Shown: positions 1 through 9,696, counted from the stretch's first letter. The stretch is DNA of 50,542 nt from Planctomycetota bacterium (GCA_029979005.1 JAPOIJ010000014.1:1-50542); one strand, 5' to 3'. Numbers and translations: made by a program. Notes: a model not told the origin generated them from the letters alone.

Positions 1-128
1 CATTTTCGCAGATCATCTCTTTCCTTGACATCTGCACAGACGCAGACTCGTTACGACTGGATCTATGGAAGAAGATTACGATCGGGCATTGCCATCTTGA
101 AACGATCGGATAAAGAGCACCAGATATA

Positions 129-148
129 TCGAATACAGGTGTATTCGA
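129..148 (-). terminator. Possible weak terminator after the beta-helix gene
   Basis: A perfect 8-bp inverted repeat (TCGAATAC, 4-nt loop, GTATTCGA) lies 15 bases beyond the stop codon of the beta-helix gene. It is not followed by a proper T-run on the minus strand (TATATCT), so termination is plausible but weak. Confidence 0.3.
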
Positions 149-162
149 AAAATCGAATACCT

Positions 163-3100
163 TCATCGAAATTCCTCAGGTGGAGCAGTTCTCGGACCTT
201 CGAACACACCCGTTCCGAGTCTTGGCAAGGTAAAGTCTTCCGAGCCTCGATCATTACCGAAGAAGGTGTTATTGTCCATGAATGCGTTGATCGTAGCTGA
301 GTTATACGTATTCAAGCTGACCCCTCGCTCAAAGTTATCAACAAAGAAGTTACTGACAATGTTGGTCGAGATAGTCGCGTCATCAAAGGCATCGATATTT
401 AAACCATCATAGTAGAACAATTCGTCAACATTGGCAGTATCGTTCAATGGGAAGGCCGGGTTGTCGTTTGGATGATTACTTCCGCCAGCACCATTGTTAG
501 AGATATCGTTTCCAGTGGCATCCACTAACATTTGAGCGTCACCCTGAGCCGAAATATCAACTCCGTTAAGAACGAAATCTCGAATCGAGTTGTTTTCCAA
601 TGTGACTTTCGTCAAGTTATCCAAGTCGCCATCGGAAACCTGGGTGAACAGGCCGTATTCGATTGGCAAGTTTGGCAACTGAGCATTTAACTGACCAGTG
701 AAAACTCCGCGTCCTTGAGCGTTGATATCGATACCAACCGTTGGACCGCCAACAAACGGTGTGTTATCAGCTCGACCGCCAACACTTTGCGGCCCGTTTG
801 AGCGAAGCGTTGAGTTCTCCACTAACAAGTTAGTGTAGGTATCAAACCCAGTGTTAAGTTCAATCGCAGTGTTGGAGAAGATCGTTACATCGTCGATTGC
901 GACTTGGTTGATCAACTCAGAACCGTTGTTGCTGAAGTCCATCGCGATTCCACGCTGAGTGCTTCGATCGCCAGCGGTTCCTGGAGCTCCAATCGACACA
1001 TCTTTGATATCAACCCCTACCAGAGCGTTTCCACTACTATCGATCGAGATACCGGTTGTCGGAACAATAACATCAGCTCCACCTGGGACGATAATTCGAC
1101 TGATCGCATTGTTGATCTCAACGTTTTTGATGCTTGCCTGAATCTCACCCTGCGGCTGTCCATTGATTCCCTGAGCTACCAGAGAAATACCGTTACCACC
1201 ACCAATGGCATTATCAAGAATGGTCATTGGCAATGCACTGTCCTCGTCTCCAATCGTAGCTTGGATCAGACCACTGTTGACTGCACTTAGATTAATTCCA
1301 TCGTTAACGTTGCCATCAATTTCATTGGTACTGGCGATATTGATCCCGAGTGTCGTACGAGCACCCACGCCATCAACACCCTCGATTCGGGCAGCCACGC
1401 CGCGGACACCACCGCTGAGAGTTTGGTCAGCGATATTGACCTGAGCTCGTTCGCCACCGTTATCCATAAAGATCTGGATATTAGCGAAGGCACCGTTATT
1501 CGAAATCGTGCTTGTGCCCTCATCCGTCGTTGCAATGTTGACGAAATCTGGATCAGCAGTCTGCCAGTCCTCGAGCAATAAACCGGCCCCATTGTTTCCG
1601 GTGATGTTAGAGTCGATTAGAGTAAAGCTACCCAGACCCTGATTCATATGAACACCATGACTAGCATTTCCAGACGACGTTTGGTTTTGAATCGTAATTC
1701 CGGCCCCAGTCGTATTCGCGTAGTTTTCAAGGTGAAGACCACTTCTTAGGTTGTCGTCCGTTGTATTGCTTAGGATCATCAGCGAGGCTGGATCGTAATT
1801 CCGCATCTGGATACCATCGAGAGAGTTGCCCGAGGCGATATTCTCTTCGATGAGGATGTTTTGAGTTGTATCAAGTGCATTACGGATGAACATACCGCTG
1901 CCACCGTTAGTGTTCAGCAGGTTCCTGGCAATGTTCACATCGCCCGTTACGCCCGACAGGAAGATACCATGAGAATTTGCACCTGAAATGGTGTTATCAC
2001 GAACACTGGTTCCCTGACCGTTCCCGAAAACACCGAATTCAGCGCCAGTGGCATCAATATTAATTCCAGCAACATCGTTGTTATCAGCCAAGGTGACAAC
2101 TGCAAAACCACCGTCATTGGAGATTGTTGGCGTTACGCCCAGTGGATTGGTGCACAGCTCGAAGAACTCACCATTTTGAATTGGGATCAAGATTGCCTGG
2201 CCGTTACCCCACAATCGCTGATTGTTCTGCAACTGGATTCCGGCATCCATGTTTCGATCGGTTCCATCACCCGAATTGATCAGGATAACATCGCCCTCAG
2301 CACTTAGGTTTTGAGCTGCAAGCAAGGTTGTGTAAGGACGCTCTGCGGTTCCATCTTCAAACGCTGGGTCACCGTTATTATCAACATGAATTACGTTGTA
2401 CGGTGCACCGGTTGTTGGATCCATCGCCAGAACAACATCCTGATTGAAGACAACAATATGATCATTTCGAACCGAAGTTTCGAGATCGCGACCAAGTCCC
2501 GCGTACTCGCTTCCACGACCGCCTGCGTTTTGACCAAACACCCAACCTAACCCAACAACACCCGTTGTGTTGAATCGATCATCTTGATTGACCTCAAGAT
2601 TTACCATCATGCCGCGAGTGCCTTGAAAACCCAATCGAATCTTTCCACCGCCGAATGAGTCAATCAAGTCTGAGTTGTAACCATAGCCACCGATGTCGAG
2701 AAAGCCATTGACGCCGGCAAGTTGTTTAGGCCGTGTTCGGAGAGTTACATCGAAACCCGACAAAGCACTATCAATACCAGGGATGATGACGATCTCATTG
2801 CCCACAAAGCAATCGAGCCCGAGAGGGTCACCGTAGGAGTAGTCCTGTACGCCAGTAGGTAGATAACCGTTGACTAATAGATCCCATTTTTCTTTCTTGA
2901 TTTTTCCACTGATACCGACCTGGTGAAAAGTATGCGAAAAGTCAGCTTTTCGATCACCATTGTAGTCGTACCAAAGGCCGAAGCTTACATCGGCTTCAGC
3001 TGCCGGGATTGAGAACACGCGTTCCACACCAATATTCGCAAAGGCGCCGCCGCCCTCGCTCACATTGTAGTGAATCTGGCTTTCCAGCAACCAACGGCCG

Positions 3101-3366
3101 TCAAACCTATCCTCGAAAAGCCGGGTTTTACCGCCAATCGTGAAATAGGTTCCACTCCAACCGAGGCCTTGGTCCGCCAAGTTGGTTTCAAACCAAAGCC
3201 TTCCCGGTATCCCAGTGGTGGTGGGACTCAGCAAGTCACCTTGGACTGGCTGATAAACCGATTGGGCAGATGCTCCGTCATGCATTGATTGCATTATCTG
3301 AGCATCTGCGATGTTACAGGCAATGATTGCCAAGGCAATGCAGAAAAGGCTCAATCTTATCTTCAT
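163..3366 (-). CDS. Secreted right-handed beta-helix protein with N-terminal beta-barrel (inverse-autotransporter-like)
   Basis: A 1067-residue exported protein. It starts with a clear signal peptide (about residues 1-22, ending near ADA). Residues about 30-290 are rich in alternating aromatic/glycine strands (GLWYDYNGD, KWDLLVNGYLPTG, GGKIRLGFQG), a pattern that resembles the barrel domain of intimin/invasin-type inverse autotransporters. A linker (VIHVDNNGD ... GTAERPYTTL) leads into a long Asn/Gly-rich parallel beta-helix (about 350-1040) with many short N-I-x-G-N-x-x-x-G-I-x-L rungs. The C-terminus is Pro-rich with no visible anchor. Barrel first and passenger second is the type Ve order, so surface display is inferred; the function is unknown (adhesion or polysaccharide binding are possible). 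The ATG at 3366 is preceded by GGGAGA at good spacing. Export and the beta-helix are fairly sure; the barrel assignment is moderate. Confidence 0.75.
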   Translation of the reverse strand: MKIRLSLFCIALAIIACNIADAQIMQSMHDGASAQSVYQPVQGDLLSPTTTGIPGRLWFETNLADQGLGWSGTYFTIGGKTRLFEDRFDGRWLLESQIHYNVSEGGGAFANIGVERVFSIPAAEADVSFGLWYDYNGDRKADFSHTFHQVGISGKIKKEKWDLLVNGYLPTGVQDYSYGDPLGLDCFVGNEIVIIPGIDSALSGFDVTLRTRPKQLAGVNGFLDIGGYGYNSDLIDSFGGGKIRLGFQGTRGMMVNLEVNQDDRFNTTGVVGLGWVFGQNAGGRGSEYAGLGRDLETSVRNDHIVVFNQDVVLAMDPTTGAPYNVIHVDNNGDPAFEDGTAERPYTTLLAAQNLSAEGDVILINSGDGTDRNMDAGIQLQNNQRLWGNGQAILIPIQNGEFFELCTNPLGVTPTISNDGGFAVVTLADNNDVAGINIDATGAEFGVFGNGQGTSVRDNTISGANSHGIFLSGVTGDVNIARNLLNTNGGSGMFIRNALDTTQNILIEENIASGNSLDGIQMRNYDPASLMILSNTTDDNLRSGLHLENYANTTGAGITIQNQTSSGNASHGVHMNQGLGSFTLIDSNITGNNGAGLLLEDWQTADPDFVNIATTDEGTSTISNNGAFANIQIFMDNGGERAQVNIADQTLSGGVRGVAARIEGVDGVGARTTLGINIASTNEIDGNVNDGINLSAVNSGLIQATIGDEDSALPMTILDNAIGGGNGISLVAQGINGQPQGEIQASIKNVEINNAISRIIVPGGADVIVPTTGISIDSSGNALVGVDIKDVSIGAPGTAGDRSTQRGIAMDFSNNGSELINQVAIDDVTIFSNTAIELNTGFDTYTNLLVENSTLRSNGPQSVGGRADNTPFVGGPTVGIDINAQGRGVFTGQLNAQLPNLPIEYGLFTQVSDGDLDNLTKVTLENNSIRDFVLNGVDISAQGDAQMLVDATGNDISNNGAGGSNHPNDNPAFPLNDTANVDELFYYDGLNIDAFDDATISTNIVSNFFVDNFERGVSLNTYNSATINAFMDNNTFFGNDRGSEDFTLPRLGTGVFEGPRTAPPEEFR

Positions 3367-3724
3367 CGATGTCTCCCGAGACGAATCCCGACGCTTTCAG
3401 GGCTAGGTTATCCACAATCTCTGGCGCACAAGGTGCCCGAAATAGTGGTACATGTGGTAGAAAGCATCGACACAGAAAGCTCAAACTCATTAGAATTTCC
3501 GATATGATTCGCATGATTGTTACAATTTAACAGTCATGAAGACCTAAAAACCGGTTTGCAAGCATCTATTTTGCTGGCATATCGAGCGCAGCATTCCGTT
3601 TTGGGGGACTCTGCTGGCAACCTTCGGCGCTTCCAGCAAGAAGCGAGAGCAATCGCAAGAATAGCGGCACTTCATAATATAGTGGTTTTCCGAAGCGTGA
3701 GCCTAGGCAAGCCAGAAATCGCTA
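3367..3724. other. Intergenic region upstream of the beta-helix gene
   Basis: This 358-base gap has no convincing gene. It holds the Shine-Dalgarno site of the beta-helix gene next to 3366 and a small AT-rich inverted repeat ATTGT-T-ACAAT at 3516-3526, about 150 bases upstream of the start. tyrS, also on the minus strand, ends at its right edge. No hairpin terminator for tyrS was seen. Confidence 0.4.
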
Positions 3725-5008
3725 TTAATTACTAAACCTAAGCAATGCGTACTTTTTCTTTCCGCTCCTCAGCACAACCACCGTTTCACTTGTCAAATCC
3801 GCAGGTGTCAAACGTCGATCGATTTCGCCAACTCGACGGTTATTGATATAGATACCGCCCTGTTTAATCGCGCGGCGGGCTTCGCCGTTTGATTTCATTA
3901 AGCCTGATTTGACCAGAGCATCCATTAAACCAAGACCTTCACCGGTCAATTCGGCTGCCGGAAGTTCACAGCTGGGGACATCGGCAAAAATATCAATTAG
4001 CTGTCGATCATCCAGGTTTTCAATTTCCGCGCCGAAAAAGATCTCCGTCGCCTGCAAGGCTGACGCCAACCCCGCTGGACCATGAATCAGCCGGGTGAGT
4101 TCCTCGGCGAGCTTTCTCTGACTTGCCCTCTCCTGGGGGGCCGAAACGCGGGATTCGTCCAGAGCTTCGATCTCCGATCGTTCCAATTCCGTCAAGAAAC
4201 GAAGACATGTTCCAGTGTCCTCATCGGCGACGTTAAGCCAATATTGATAAAACTTGTACGGACTGGTTCTTTTCGCTGACAACCAGATCGCGCCCGACTC
4301 GGTTTTCCCCATTTTTGACCCATCTGTTTTTGTAAGCAGAGGACAGGTCATTCCATACAATTGAGCTCCCAGCATGCGTCGACCGAGGTCAATCCCAGCG
4401 GTAACGTTTCCCCATTGATCACTTCCTCCAATCTGCAATTCACAGCCATGCTCCCGATGCAGGTGCACGAAATCGTATGCCTGCAGCAGCATATAACTAA
4501 ATTCGGTGTAACTAAGTCCTGCCTCGCTCGAAAGTCGGCTTTTCACCGATTCTTTGCCAAGCATCACATTGACAGGAAAGTTCTTTCCAACATCACGCAA
4601 GAAATCGATGTAGCTAAACTGGCTCATCCAGTCATTGTTATTTACCAATATCGCCGACACATCCCCACATTCAAAATCAAGGACATGTCTCATTTGGGAT
4701 TCAATCCCAGCCAGATTGGCCGCCAACTGCTCTGGCGTTTGGAGATTTCGCTCCGCGCTTTTACCGCTGGGATCTCCGATCATTCCCGTTGCCCCACCCG
4801 CAATTGCGATTGGACGGTGTCCCGCTTTTTGAAAACGGCGCAACATCATTAGCGGTAGTAAACTTCCAACATGAAGACTATCTGCGGTTGGATCAAAGCC
4901 AGCGTAAACCGTCCGCGAACCGGAAGACAACCATTGGGGCAACAACTCATCCGCCGTCGTTTGATGAATTAAACCTCGCCATTGGAGATCTTCAAAAATA
5001 TCGTTCAT
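3725..5008 (-). CDS. tyrS: Tyrosyl-tRNA synthetase
   Basis: Cytoplasmic class I synthetase that charges tRNA-Tyr with tyrosine. The 427 residues match the usual bacterial TyrRS length. The ATP-binding HIGH-type motif is HVGS (residues 46-49), preceded by YAGFDPTADSL. The tyrosine-site motif GGSDQWGN is present, and the KMSKS loop appears as KMGKT near residue 235. The C-terminal 70 residues form an S4 RNA-binding domain (GLMKSNGEARRAIKQGG, then GIYINN). The ATG at 5008 begins the conserved MNDIFEDLQWRGL segment; upstream there is only a weak AAGAAAA. It is divergent from the aspartate kinase gene and stands alone as a transcription unit. Confidence 0.97.
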   Translation of the reverse strand: MNDIFEDLQWRGLIHQTTADELLPQWLSSGSRTVYAGFDPTADSLHVGSLLPLMMLRRFQKAGHRPIAIAGGATGMIGDPSGKSAERNLQTPEQLAANLAGIESQMRHVLDFECGDVSAILVNNNDWMSQFSYIDFLRDVGKNFPVNVMLGKESVKSRLSSEAGLSYTEFSYMLLQAYDFVHLHREHGCELQIGGSDQWGNVTAGIDLGRRMLGAQLYGMTCPLLTKTDGSKMGKTESGAIWLSAKRTSPYKFYQYWLNVADEDTGTCLRFLTELERSEIEALDESRVSAPQERASQRKLAEELTRLIHGPAGLASALQATEIFFGAEIENLDDRQLIDIFADVPSCELPAAELTGEGLGLMDALVKSGLMKSNGEARRAIKQGGIYINNRRVGEIDRRLTPADLTSETVVVLRSGKKKYALLRFSN

Positions 5009-5366
5009 TGTTATTTTCTTAAATTCGGAATTGCGAAGGTGTTAAGATAACTTGCCCAACGTTGTACTGACAAGGTGATTGCATTTCCCGCGGGTTGATT
5101 CGCTGCTACTGGATGGAAAAAGTCCACTGCCGCGCCAAACTACGATACCGAAATCGCTCTACCGCATAAAATAGTTAGCAATTGAATGCCGCAATGCTGA
5201 ACGAAATAGAACACCTAAGGCCTAATTAATCGACATAACTTGATCTCCGAAGTGATGTTCTCGAAGAGCAGAGTAAGTTAGTGCCTCAAGGTGCTTTCGG
5301 TTGATCGCTCTTCGCGATAAAGTCTATGTCTTTCCAATTAACCTTTGACTCCACCCCCAGATCACA
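5009..5366. other. Divergent promoter region, tyrS / aspartate kinase
   Basis: This 358-base gap separates two divergent genes and must hold both promoters. I looked for a lysine riboswitch or T-box leader and could not recognise the conserved elements of either. No long repeat or convincing small gene is seen. Confidence 0.4.
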
Positions 5367-7151
5367 ATGGCTCTCGTCGTACAGAAATTTGGTGGCACCA
5401 GCGTTGCCGACAGTCAAAAAATTCTTGCTGCTGCGAGGAAGGCGGTTCGCGCTCACCAGACCGGAAGCCAAGTTGTCATGGTCGTCAGTGCAATGGGCAA
5501 AAACACCGATACGTTGATCGGCCTGGCTCAAGAAGTCAATGAACGACCGCCCGCAAGAGAGATGGACATGCTCCTCTCCACTGGCGAACAGGTAAGTGTC
5601 GCATTGATGGCGATGGCCATTGATTCACTTGGCTACAAGGCAGTCAGTCTCACCGGAGCGCAAATTGGAATCAAAACCGACAGCTCTCACACGAAAGCAC
5701 GCATCCACTCGATCTCTACCGATCGCATCAAAAACCTACTCGACGAAGGCAACATTGTCATCGCGGCGGGATTTCAGGGAATCGACGATAATCTAAATAT
5801 TACCACCCTTGGACGCGGCGGAAGCGACACGACTGCCGTCGCACTCTCTGCAGTTCTTGGGGCTGACCAATGTGAAATTTATACCGACGTTGACGGCGTC
5901 TATACAACCGACCCTCGTGTTCTTCCCGAAGCATGCTTGGTTCGGCAAGTTTGCTATGACGAAATGCTCGAACTCGCAAGCCTTGGTGCCGGTGTACTCC
6001 ACAGTCGATCTGTCGAATTTGGAAAGAAGTTCAATGTCCCAATTCACGTCCGCAGCAGTTTAAGTGACGTGCCCGGTTCCATTATTGTAGACGACTCAGA
6101 AACTGCCGCGCTTGCCGTTAGCGGTGCTGCACTGACCAAGGATGAAGCTTTAATCTCCGTCTTCGACGTCCCAGACGTCCCCGGAACCATTTTCCAGATT
6201 TTTGCCCCGGTTGCGGACAAAAAAATCACCGTGGACATGATTGTTCAAAATGTCGCGGAAAATGGAAATACGGCGGTCAGCTTCACGGTCCCGCGTAATG
6301 AAGTACGTGATGCTCTTGATGCGATTCAACCCTCCGTCGAAAAGATGGGAGGTCGAATTGGCTTAGTAGACGAAAATGTATCAAAGGTTTCCGTCGTTGG
6401 ACTGGGGATGGCCGAGCAAACCGGTGTCGCCAATCGAATGTTCCAGACTCTAGCCAGTGCTGCTGTGAATATGGAAATTATTACCACCAGTGAAATCAAG
6501 ATCTCCGCACTCGTCAAACGCGAACAGGCATTGAACGCCTTAAGGACCGTTCATTCCGAATTCGCTCTCGATAAAGTCCAATCCAAAGAACCGCCTCAGC
6601 TTCCCTTACGGGACACTTCCAACCAAGTCAACGCTGCCGAAGTCATTGAGCGTCTGCAGCGCGACACGGGAATGGAATCGCTGATGATTGACGATATCTC
6701 GCTCGATGACTCCCAATCGAGGATCACCCTTTCGAAAGTGCCTAACGAGCCGGGAATAGCAGCTCAGCTATTTGACCGGGTTGCTGCCGCCGGAGTATTT
6801 GTGGATATGATTGTTCAGAGTTACGCCAGCGCTCAAATTGCCGACATTACTTTCACCATGCCTCGGGAACAATTTGATAATGCCCTCACCGTTGCCAATC
6901 AAGTTTGTGAAGACTTTGGTTGCGACAAAGTAGATTTCAAAAAAACCATCGCAAAATTATCTGTGTCTGGCGTTGGCCTGAGAAGTCACACCGGTGTGGC
7001 CATCGGAATGTTTCGAGCACTCTCTGACGCAGACATCAATATTGAAACGATGAATACGAGTGAGGTCAGGGTGAACGTAATTGTAGACGGTGATTCCGGT
7101 CAAACTGGTATCCAATGCCTTCGCGAAGCCTTCCGAAACTCACTGCGGTAA
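5367..7151 (+). CDS. lysC: Aspartate kinase with four ACT domains
   Basis: Phosphorylates L-aspartate in the first step of lysine, threonine, methionine and diaminopimelate synthesis. The kinase domain (about 1-245) begins with KFGGTS (7-12) and has the nucleotide-binding TTLGRGGSDTTA stretch near 146-157. Four ACT-type regulatory domains follow, in two tandem pairs at about 262-325, 338-400, 452-512 and 528-590; FDVPDVPGT and SKVPNEPGI open the first domain of each pair. At 594 residues it is about 180 longer than the common two-ACT enzyme. Feedback inhibition by lysine and/or threonine is expected from the family. The ATG at 5367 fits the conserved MALVVQKFGGTS start although no Shine-Dalgarno site is visible. 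Confidence 0.95.
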   Translation: MALVVQKFGGTSVADSQKILAAARKAVRAHQTGSQVVMVVSAMGKNTDTLIGLAQEVNERPPAREMDMLLSTGEQVSVALMAMAIDSLGYKAVSLTGAQIGIKTDSSHTKARIHSISTDRIKNLLDEGNIVIAAGFQGIDDNLNITTLGRGGSDTTAVALSAVLGADQCEIYTDVDGVYTTDPRVLPEACLVRQVCYDEMLELASLGAGVLHSRSVEFGKKFNVPIHVRSSLSDVPGSIIVDDSETAALAVSGAALTKDEALISVFDVPDVPGTIFQIFAPVADKKITVDMIVQNVAENGNTAVSFTVPRNEVRDALDAIQPSVEKMGGRIGLVDENVSKVSVVGLGMAEQTGVANRMFQTLASAAVNMEIITTSEIKISALVKREQALNALRTVHSEFALDKVQSKEPPQLPLRDTSNQVNAAEVIERLQRDTGMESLMIDDISLDDSQSRITLSKVPNEPGIAAQLFDRVAAAGVFVDMIVQSYASAQIADITFTMPREQFDNALTVANQVCEDFGCDKVDFKKTIAKLSVSGVGLRSHTGVAIGMFRALSDADINIETMNTSEVRVNVIVDGDSGQTGIQCLREAFRNSLR

Positions 7152-7162
7152 TCTATCAGCGC

Positions 7163-7194
7163 AAAAAAAGGGCTCGTCTTTTCAACGAGCCCTT
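7163..7194 (-). terminator. Intrinsic terminator of the metalloprotease gene
   Basis: A perfect 10-bp stem (AAGGGCTCGT / ACGAGCCCTT) with a 7-nt loop is followed, on the minus strand, by a run of seven T. It sits between the convergent aspartate kinase and protease genes. The hairpin may also slow plus-strand transcription, but there is no T-run on that side. Confidence 0.85.
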
Positions 7195-7227
7195 GCTGAT
7201 TCAACTGTGAACAAGTCGCAGGATAAC

Positions 7228-8259
7228 CTACTTCGCCCAGCGATGGTTTCGAAGGCTGTAAGGGTCATCGCCAACAGGCGTTTCGACATCCTCTGCTCCT
7301 GCTCCCTTGGATCCCAAGGAAACCTTGGTAACTGCCTGGATGCTTACCAAGTTAAAACGCAGGTCATCTGCCGGCGGAATGCCATTGTTCTCAAAAGGGT
7401 TACTTCCCTGGCCGGTAATCTTGGGCCATCGGCCGGTTCCGCGACCTTTCTTTGCCGCAAATGCACCATTGACGCCCTCAACGGCAAAACCAAGGTCTGC
7501 CATTGCTCCCCATGTAGCCTGGGCAATAAATGAATTTGCAAACACAATCGCGCCGGTATCCGGATCAATATCTCCAACAAATCCAGTCATCAATTCCTTT
7601 TTAAACGCACCAGTAAAGGCTTGATTAAAAAACGGTGGCAAATCAACCCAGTGCCCAAGTGCTGTTCCGGCTCCACCGCGTTGTTCCAACGGGACAAAAG
7701 AAGCAACAGGATTGTTGATATCTCTCCGATAGCCCATCAAACCGTATTCACCATTGATATACTCAGTTTGACCGAAACCATTTAATGGGCCGATCAAATC
7801 ATTCCCATCAAACAAAGGTCCAAAACCGAGTGCGTGCCCCATTTCGTGGGCAATAACAGTAACCAGAATCCCATCCGCTGTCATCGAAGGGAAATCATCG
7901 AGATCAAATGTCATTTGAGAACGAAGAGCTACCGCGTAATTTCGACGACTGGAGCCGAGCGTAAGAATTGCTGTCGGCCCCGCTTGCCCAAGGATACCGC
8001 CAGCACCATCGATTGGTGCCACCGTCGCGTCGATAGTTAAAGAACCAAGCTGATCCCGAATGGCTCGCGGCAATTCAGTGCTGTAAGCCTGAATCCGAGC
8101 TTCCCAGATCGCTTCAGCCGCCCGAACCGCAGGAATTGCCGAAGGGTCGACTGCACTATAGTTGATATTGATAACGTCTGCGCCGGCATTAACCGAGCCT
8201 AAAAGAAGCGCTGCTCCCGAAAGTACGCCTGCTATCAGTTTTGAAATTCTTCGACTCAT
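7228..8259 (-). CDS. Secreted leishmanolysin-like (M8-type) zinc metalloprotease
   Basis: A 343-residue exported protein. The start is taken at the ATG at 8259, because it opens a clean signal peptide (MSRRISKLIAGVLSGAALLL ... NAGA) and has GGGAGA upstream; the frame stays open to 8349 without a better signal. The active site is HEMGHALGFG (His138, Glu139, His142). About 60 residues later comes a third candidate ligand, ALGHW (His203), and then a Met-turn-like ELMTGF (Met224). This H-E-x-x-H ... H ... M order and spacing fits the leishmanolysin/M8 group of metzincins. The substrate is unknown; extracellular protein degradation is inferred. No C-terminal sorting signal is seen. A strong terminator follows. 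Confidence 0.8.
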   Translation of the reverse strand: MSRRISKLIAGVLSGAALLLGSVNAGADVININYSAVDPSAIPAVRAAEAIWEARIQAYSTELPRAIRDQLGSLTIDATVAPIDGAGGILGQAGPTAILTLGSSRRNYAVALRSQMTFDLDDFPSMTADGILVTVIAHEMGHALGFGPLFDGNDLIGPLNGFGQTEYINGEYGLMGYRRDINNPVASFVPLEQRGGAGTALGHWVDLPPFFNQAFTGAFKKELMTGFVGDIDPDTGAIVFANSFIAQATWGAMADLGFAVEGVNGAFAAKKGRGTGRWPKITGQGSNPFENNGIPPADDLRFNLVSIQAVTKVSLGSKGAGAEDVETPVGDDPYSLRNHRWAK

Positions 8260-8618
8260 CTCTGCTTTTCTCCCAAACTCGCTCAGTTGGTTCATCAACA
8301 AGCGATTTTTGATAATTGCCAAGCCTGTATGACTTTGACAGTTCTGCATTCAATTAGTTCCAGTATACCTCAAAGTTAGCCCCTTGGTGTAAAATCGGGA
8401 GTTTTGGGGTATTTCGTTAGAATAGTAAAGCTCCAGACTGCCCATTTTCTGATATCAAATATCGAAAAAATGATATGTTCGTCAAATTCCTGCTTTCTTA
8501 TTCAACCCTCACAAACCAACACCCGATACTCTCCATAGCGGAATCCCTCGGAATTCCCCGGTAGTGGAATATTTGGATTTCTCGTGGACTGCAACTGCAA
8601 ATAGGCAGGAAGAAAGCA
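8260..8618. other. Divergent promoter region, protease / barrel protein
   Basis: A 359-base gap between two divergent exported-protein genes. It contains Shine-Dalgarno sites at both edges (GGGAGA for the protease, AGGAAG for the barrel gene) and a short AT-rich palindrome (GATATCAAATATC) near 8451. No gene is supported here. Confidence 0.35.
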
Positions 8619-9665
8619 ATGGCGTTGAAAAATACACTTATTATTGGTGCCCTTCTGGTTTCATTTGTCGCCCCTGGGGTGACGGAAGGGCAAGTAAACA
8701 AACCGAGTCCTAGGTTCCGCTATAAAAAGCTGGAATCTGCGGAGAATACCCGGCCGTATGCAACCCCGGGCGTCTTTGATTATGACGCTCAGGTCTTTGC
8801 ACCGCTGGAATTCACCGACGGGAAAGAAAAGAAGCCCAACGATGGTTTCTACTTCTCTCTCGATAAGGCATACACCAGTGTCTCGAAAGCGACACGAATC
8901 GGTGAGGCATCGGATACGATCCAAACCGGCTCAACTTACATCCAGGGATCACGTTATGACTTTGGATGGTTTTCCGACAACGATGACGGATGGGGATTCA
9001 CCTATCAGGTATCTGACGGCATCTACTACACTGCCGGACAAGACTCCAGTGTTGCCAATCCAATGATTGTTGACATGAATGTTTCAACTTTTGAAATCAA
9101 CCGAATGTTCCGTCAGGCACTCTCTGAAGGTGGTTACTTTGAACCTTACATGGGTGTCCGGTACATGCACATTGGTGACAACACCATCGAAGATACCAAC
9201 CAGACGGTTGGAACCGACGCTACCGTAAACCGGTTCAAGCAGAACGTTACCAACGATGGTTTCGGTTTCCAGGCGGGTGGAAAGTACAATTCTCGGCGAG
9301 GCCGCTGGCGAACGACAATCGATGGTTCGATTGCAACTGTTTACAACCAGCAACGGTACTTCGCAACCGACATCACTAACTCATCGACAGGACCGCAAGG
9401 AATTTCGGAAACTTACCAGTCGGATCAATCATTCGTACCGATCTTAGACGGTCAGTATGAAATTGCTTACAACATTAGTCGAGACATCTCAATTCGACTT
9501 GGTGTTCAAGCTATCTACAGCTGGGCAGGTATTGCACGGGCGAATACTGAGACCACTAACCTGAACCCGAATTCAATCTTCGGTGCGGGCGGTGCTCCAA
9601 CGGGATTCTTTGACGACAGCCACCTATCTGCAGGCTTCCTTTACGGAATTGAATGGCGACGCTAA
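8619..9665 (+). CDS. Predicted outer-membrane beta-barrel protein
   Basis: A 348-residue protein with a signal peptide (about 1-24, ending VTEG). The mature part alternates hydrophobic and polar residues and is rich in Gly, Tyr, Trp and Asn. Strand-like segments include YDFGWFSDNDDGWGFTYQV, FEPYMGVRYMHI and AGFLYGIEWRR at the extreme C-terminus. This layout resembles planctomycete barrel proteins of the BBP7-like type, but the assignment to that family is inferred. A likely role is a porin or structural protein of the outer membrane. The start is well supported by AGGAAG upstream of the ATG. A perfect terminator follows, so it is probably monocistronic. Confidence 0.7.
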   Translation: MALKNTLIIGALLVSFVAPGVTEGQVNKPSPRFRYKKLESAENTRPYATPGVFDYDAQVFAPLEFTDGKEKKPNDGFYFSLDKAYTSVSKATRIGEASDTIQTGSTYIQGSRYDFGWFSDNDDGWGFTYQVSDGIYYTAGQDSSVANPMIVDMNVSTFEINRMFRQALSEGGYFEPYMGVRYMHIGDNTIEDTNQTVGTDATVNRFKQNVTNDGFGFQAGGKYNSRRGRWRTTIDGSIATVYNQQRYFATDITNSSTGPQGISETYQSDQSFVPILDGQYEIAYNISRDISIRLGVQAIYSWAGIARANTETTNLNPNSIFGAGGAPTGFFDDSHLSAGFLYGIEWRR

Positions 9666-9696
9666 CGTCAGCCAAGTCAACATTGCTTTCAAAACG

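Noticed and set aside
904..1290. Plus-strand frames inside the beta-helix gene
   Set aside because: Antisense shadows of a long repetitive coding sequence with clear signal peptide and beta-helix rungs on the minus strand.
4361..4852. 163-codon plus-strand frame inside tyrS
   Set aside because: Antisense shadow of a well conserved synthetase gene.
5009..5366. Lysine riboswitch or T-box leader before tyrS or the aspartate kinase gene
   Set aside because: The conserved core elements could not be recognised by eye; a covariance-model search would settle it.
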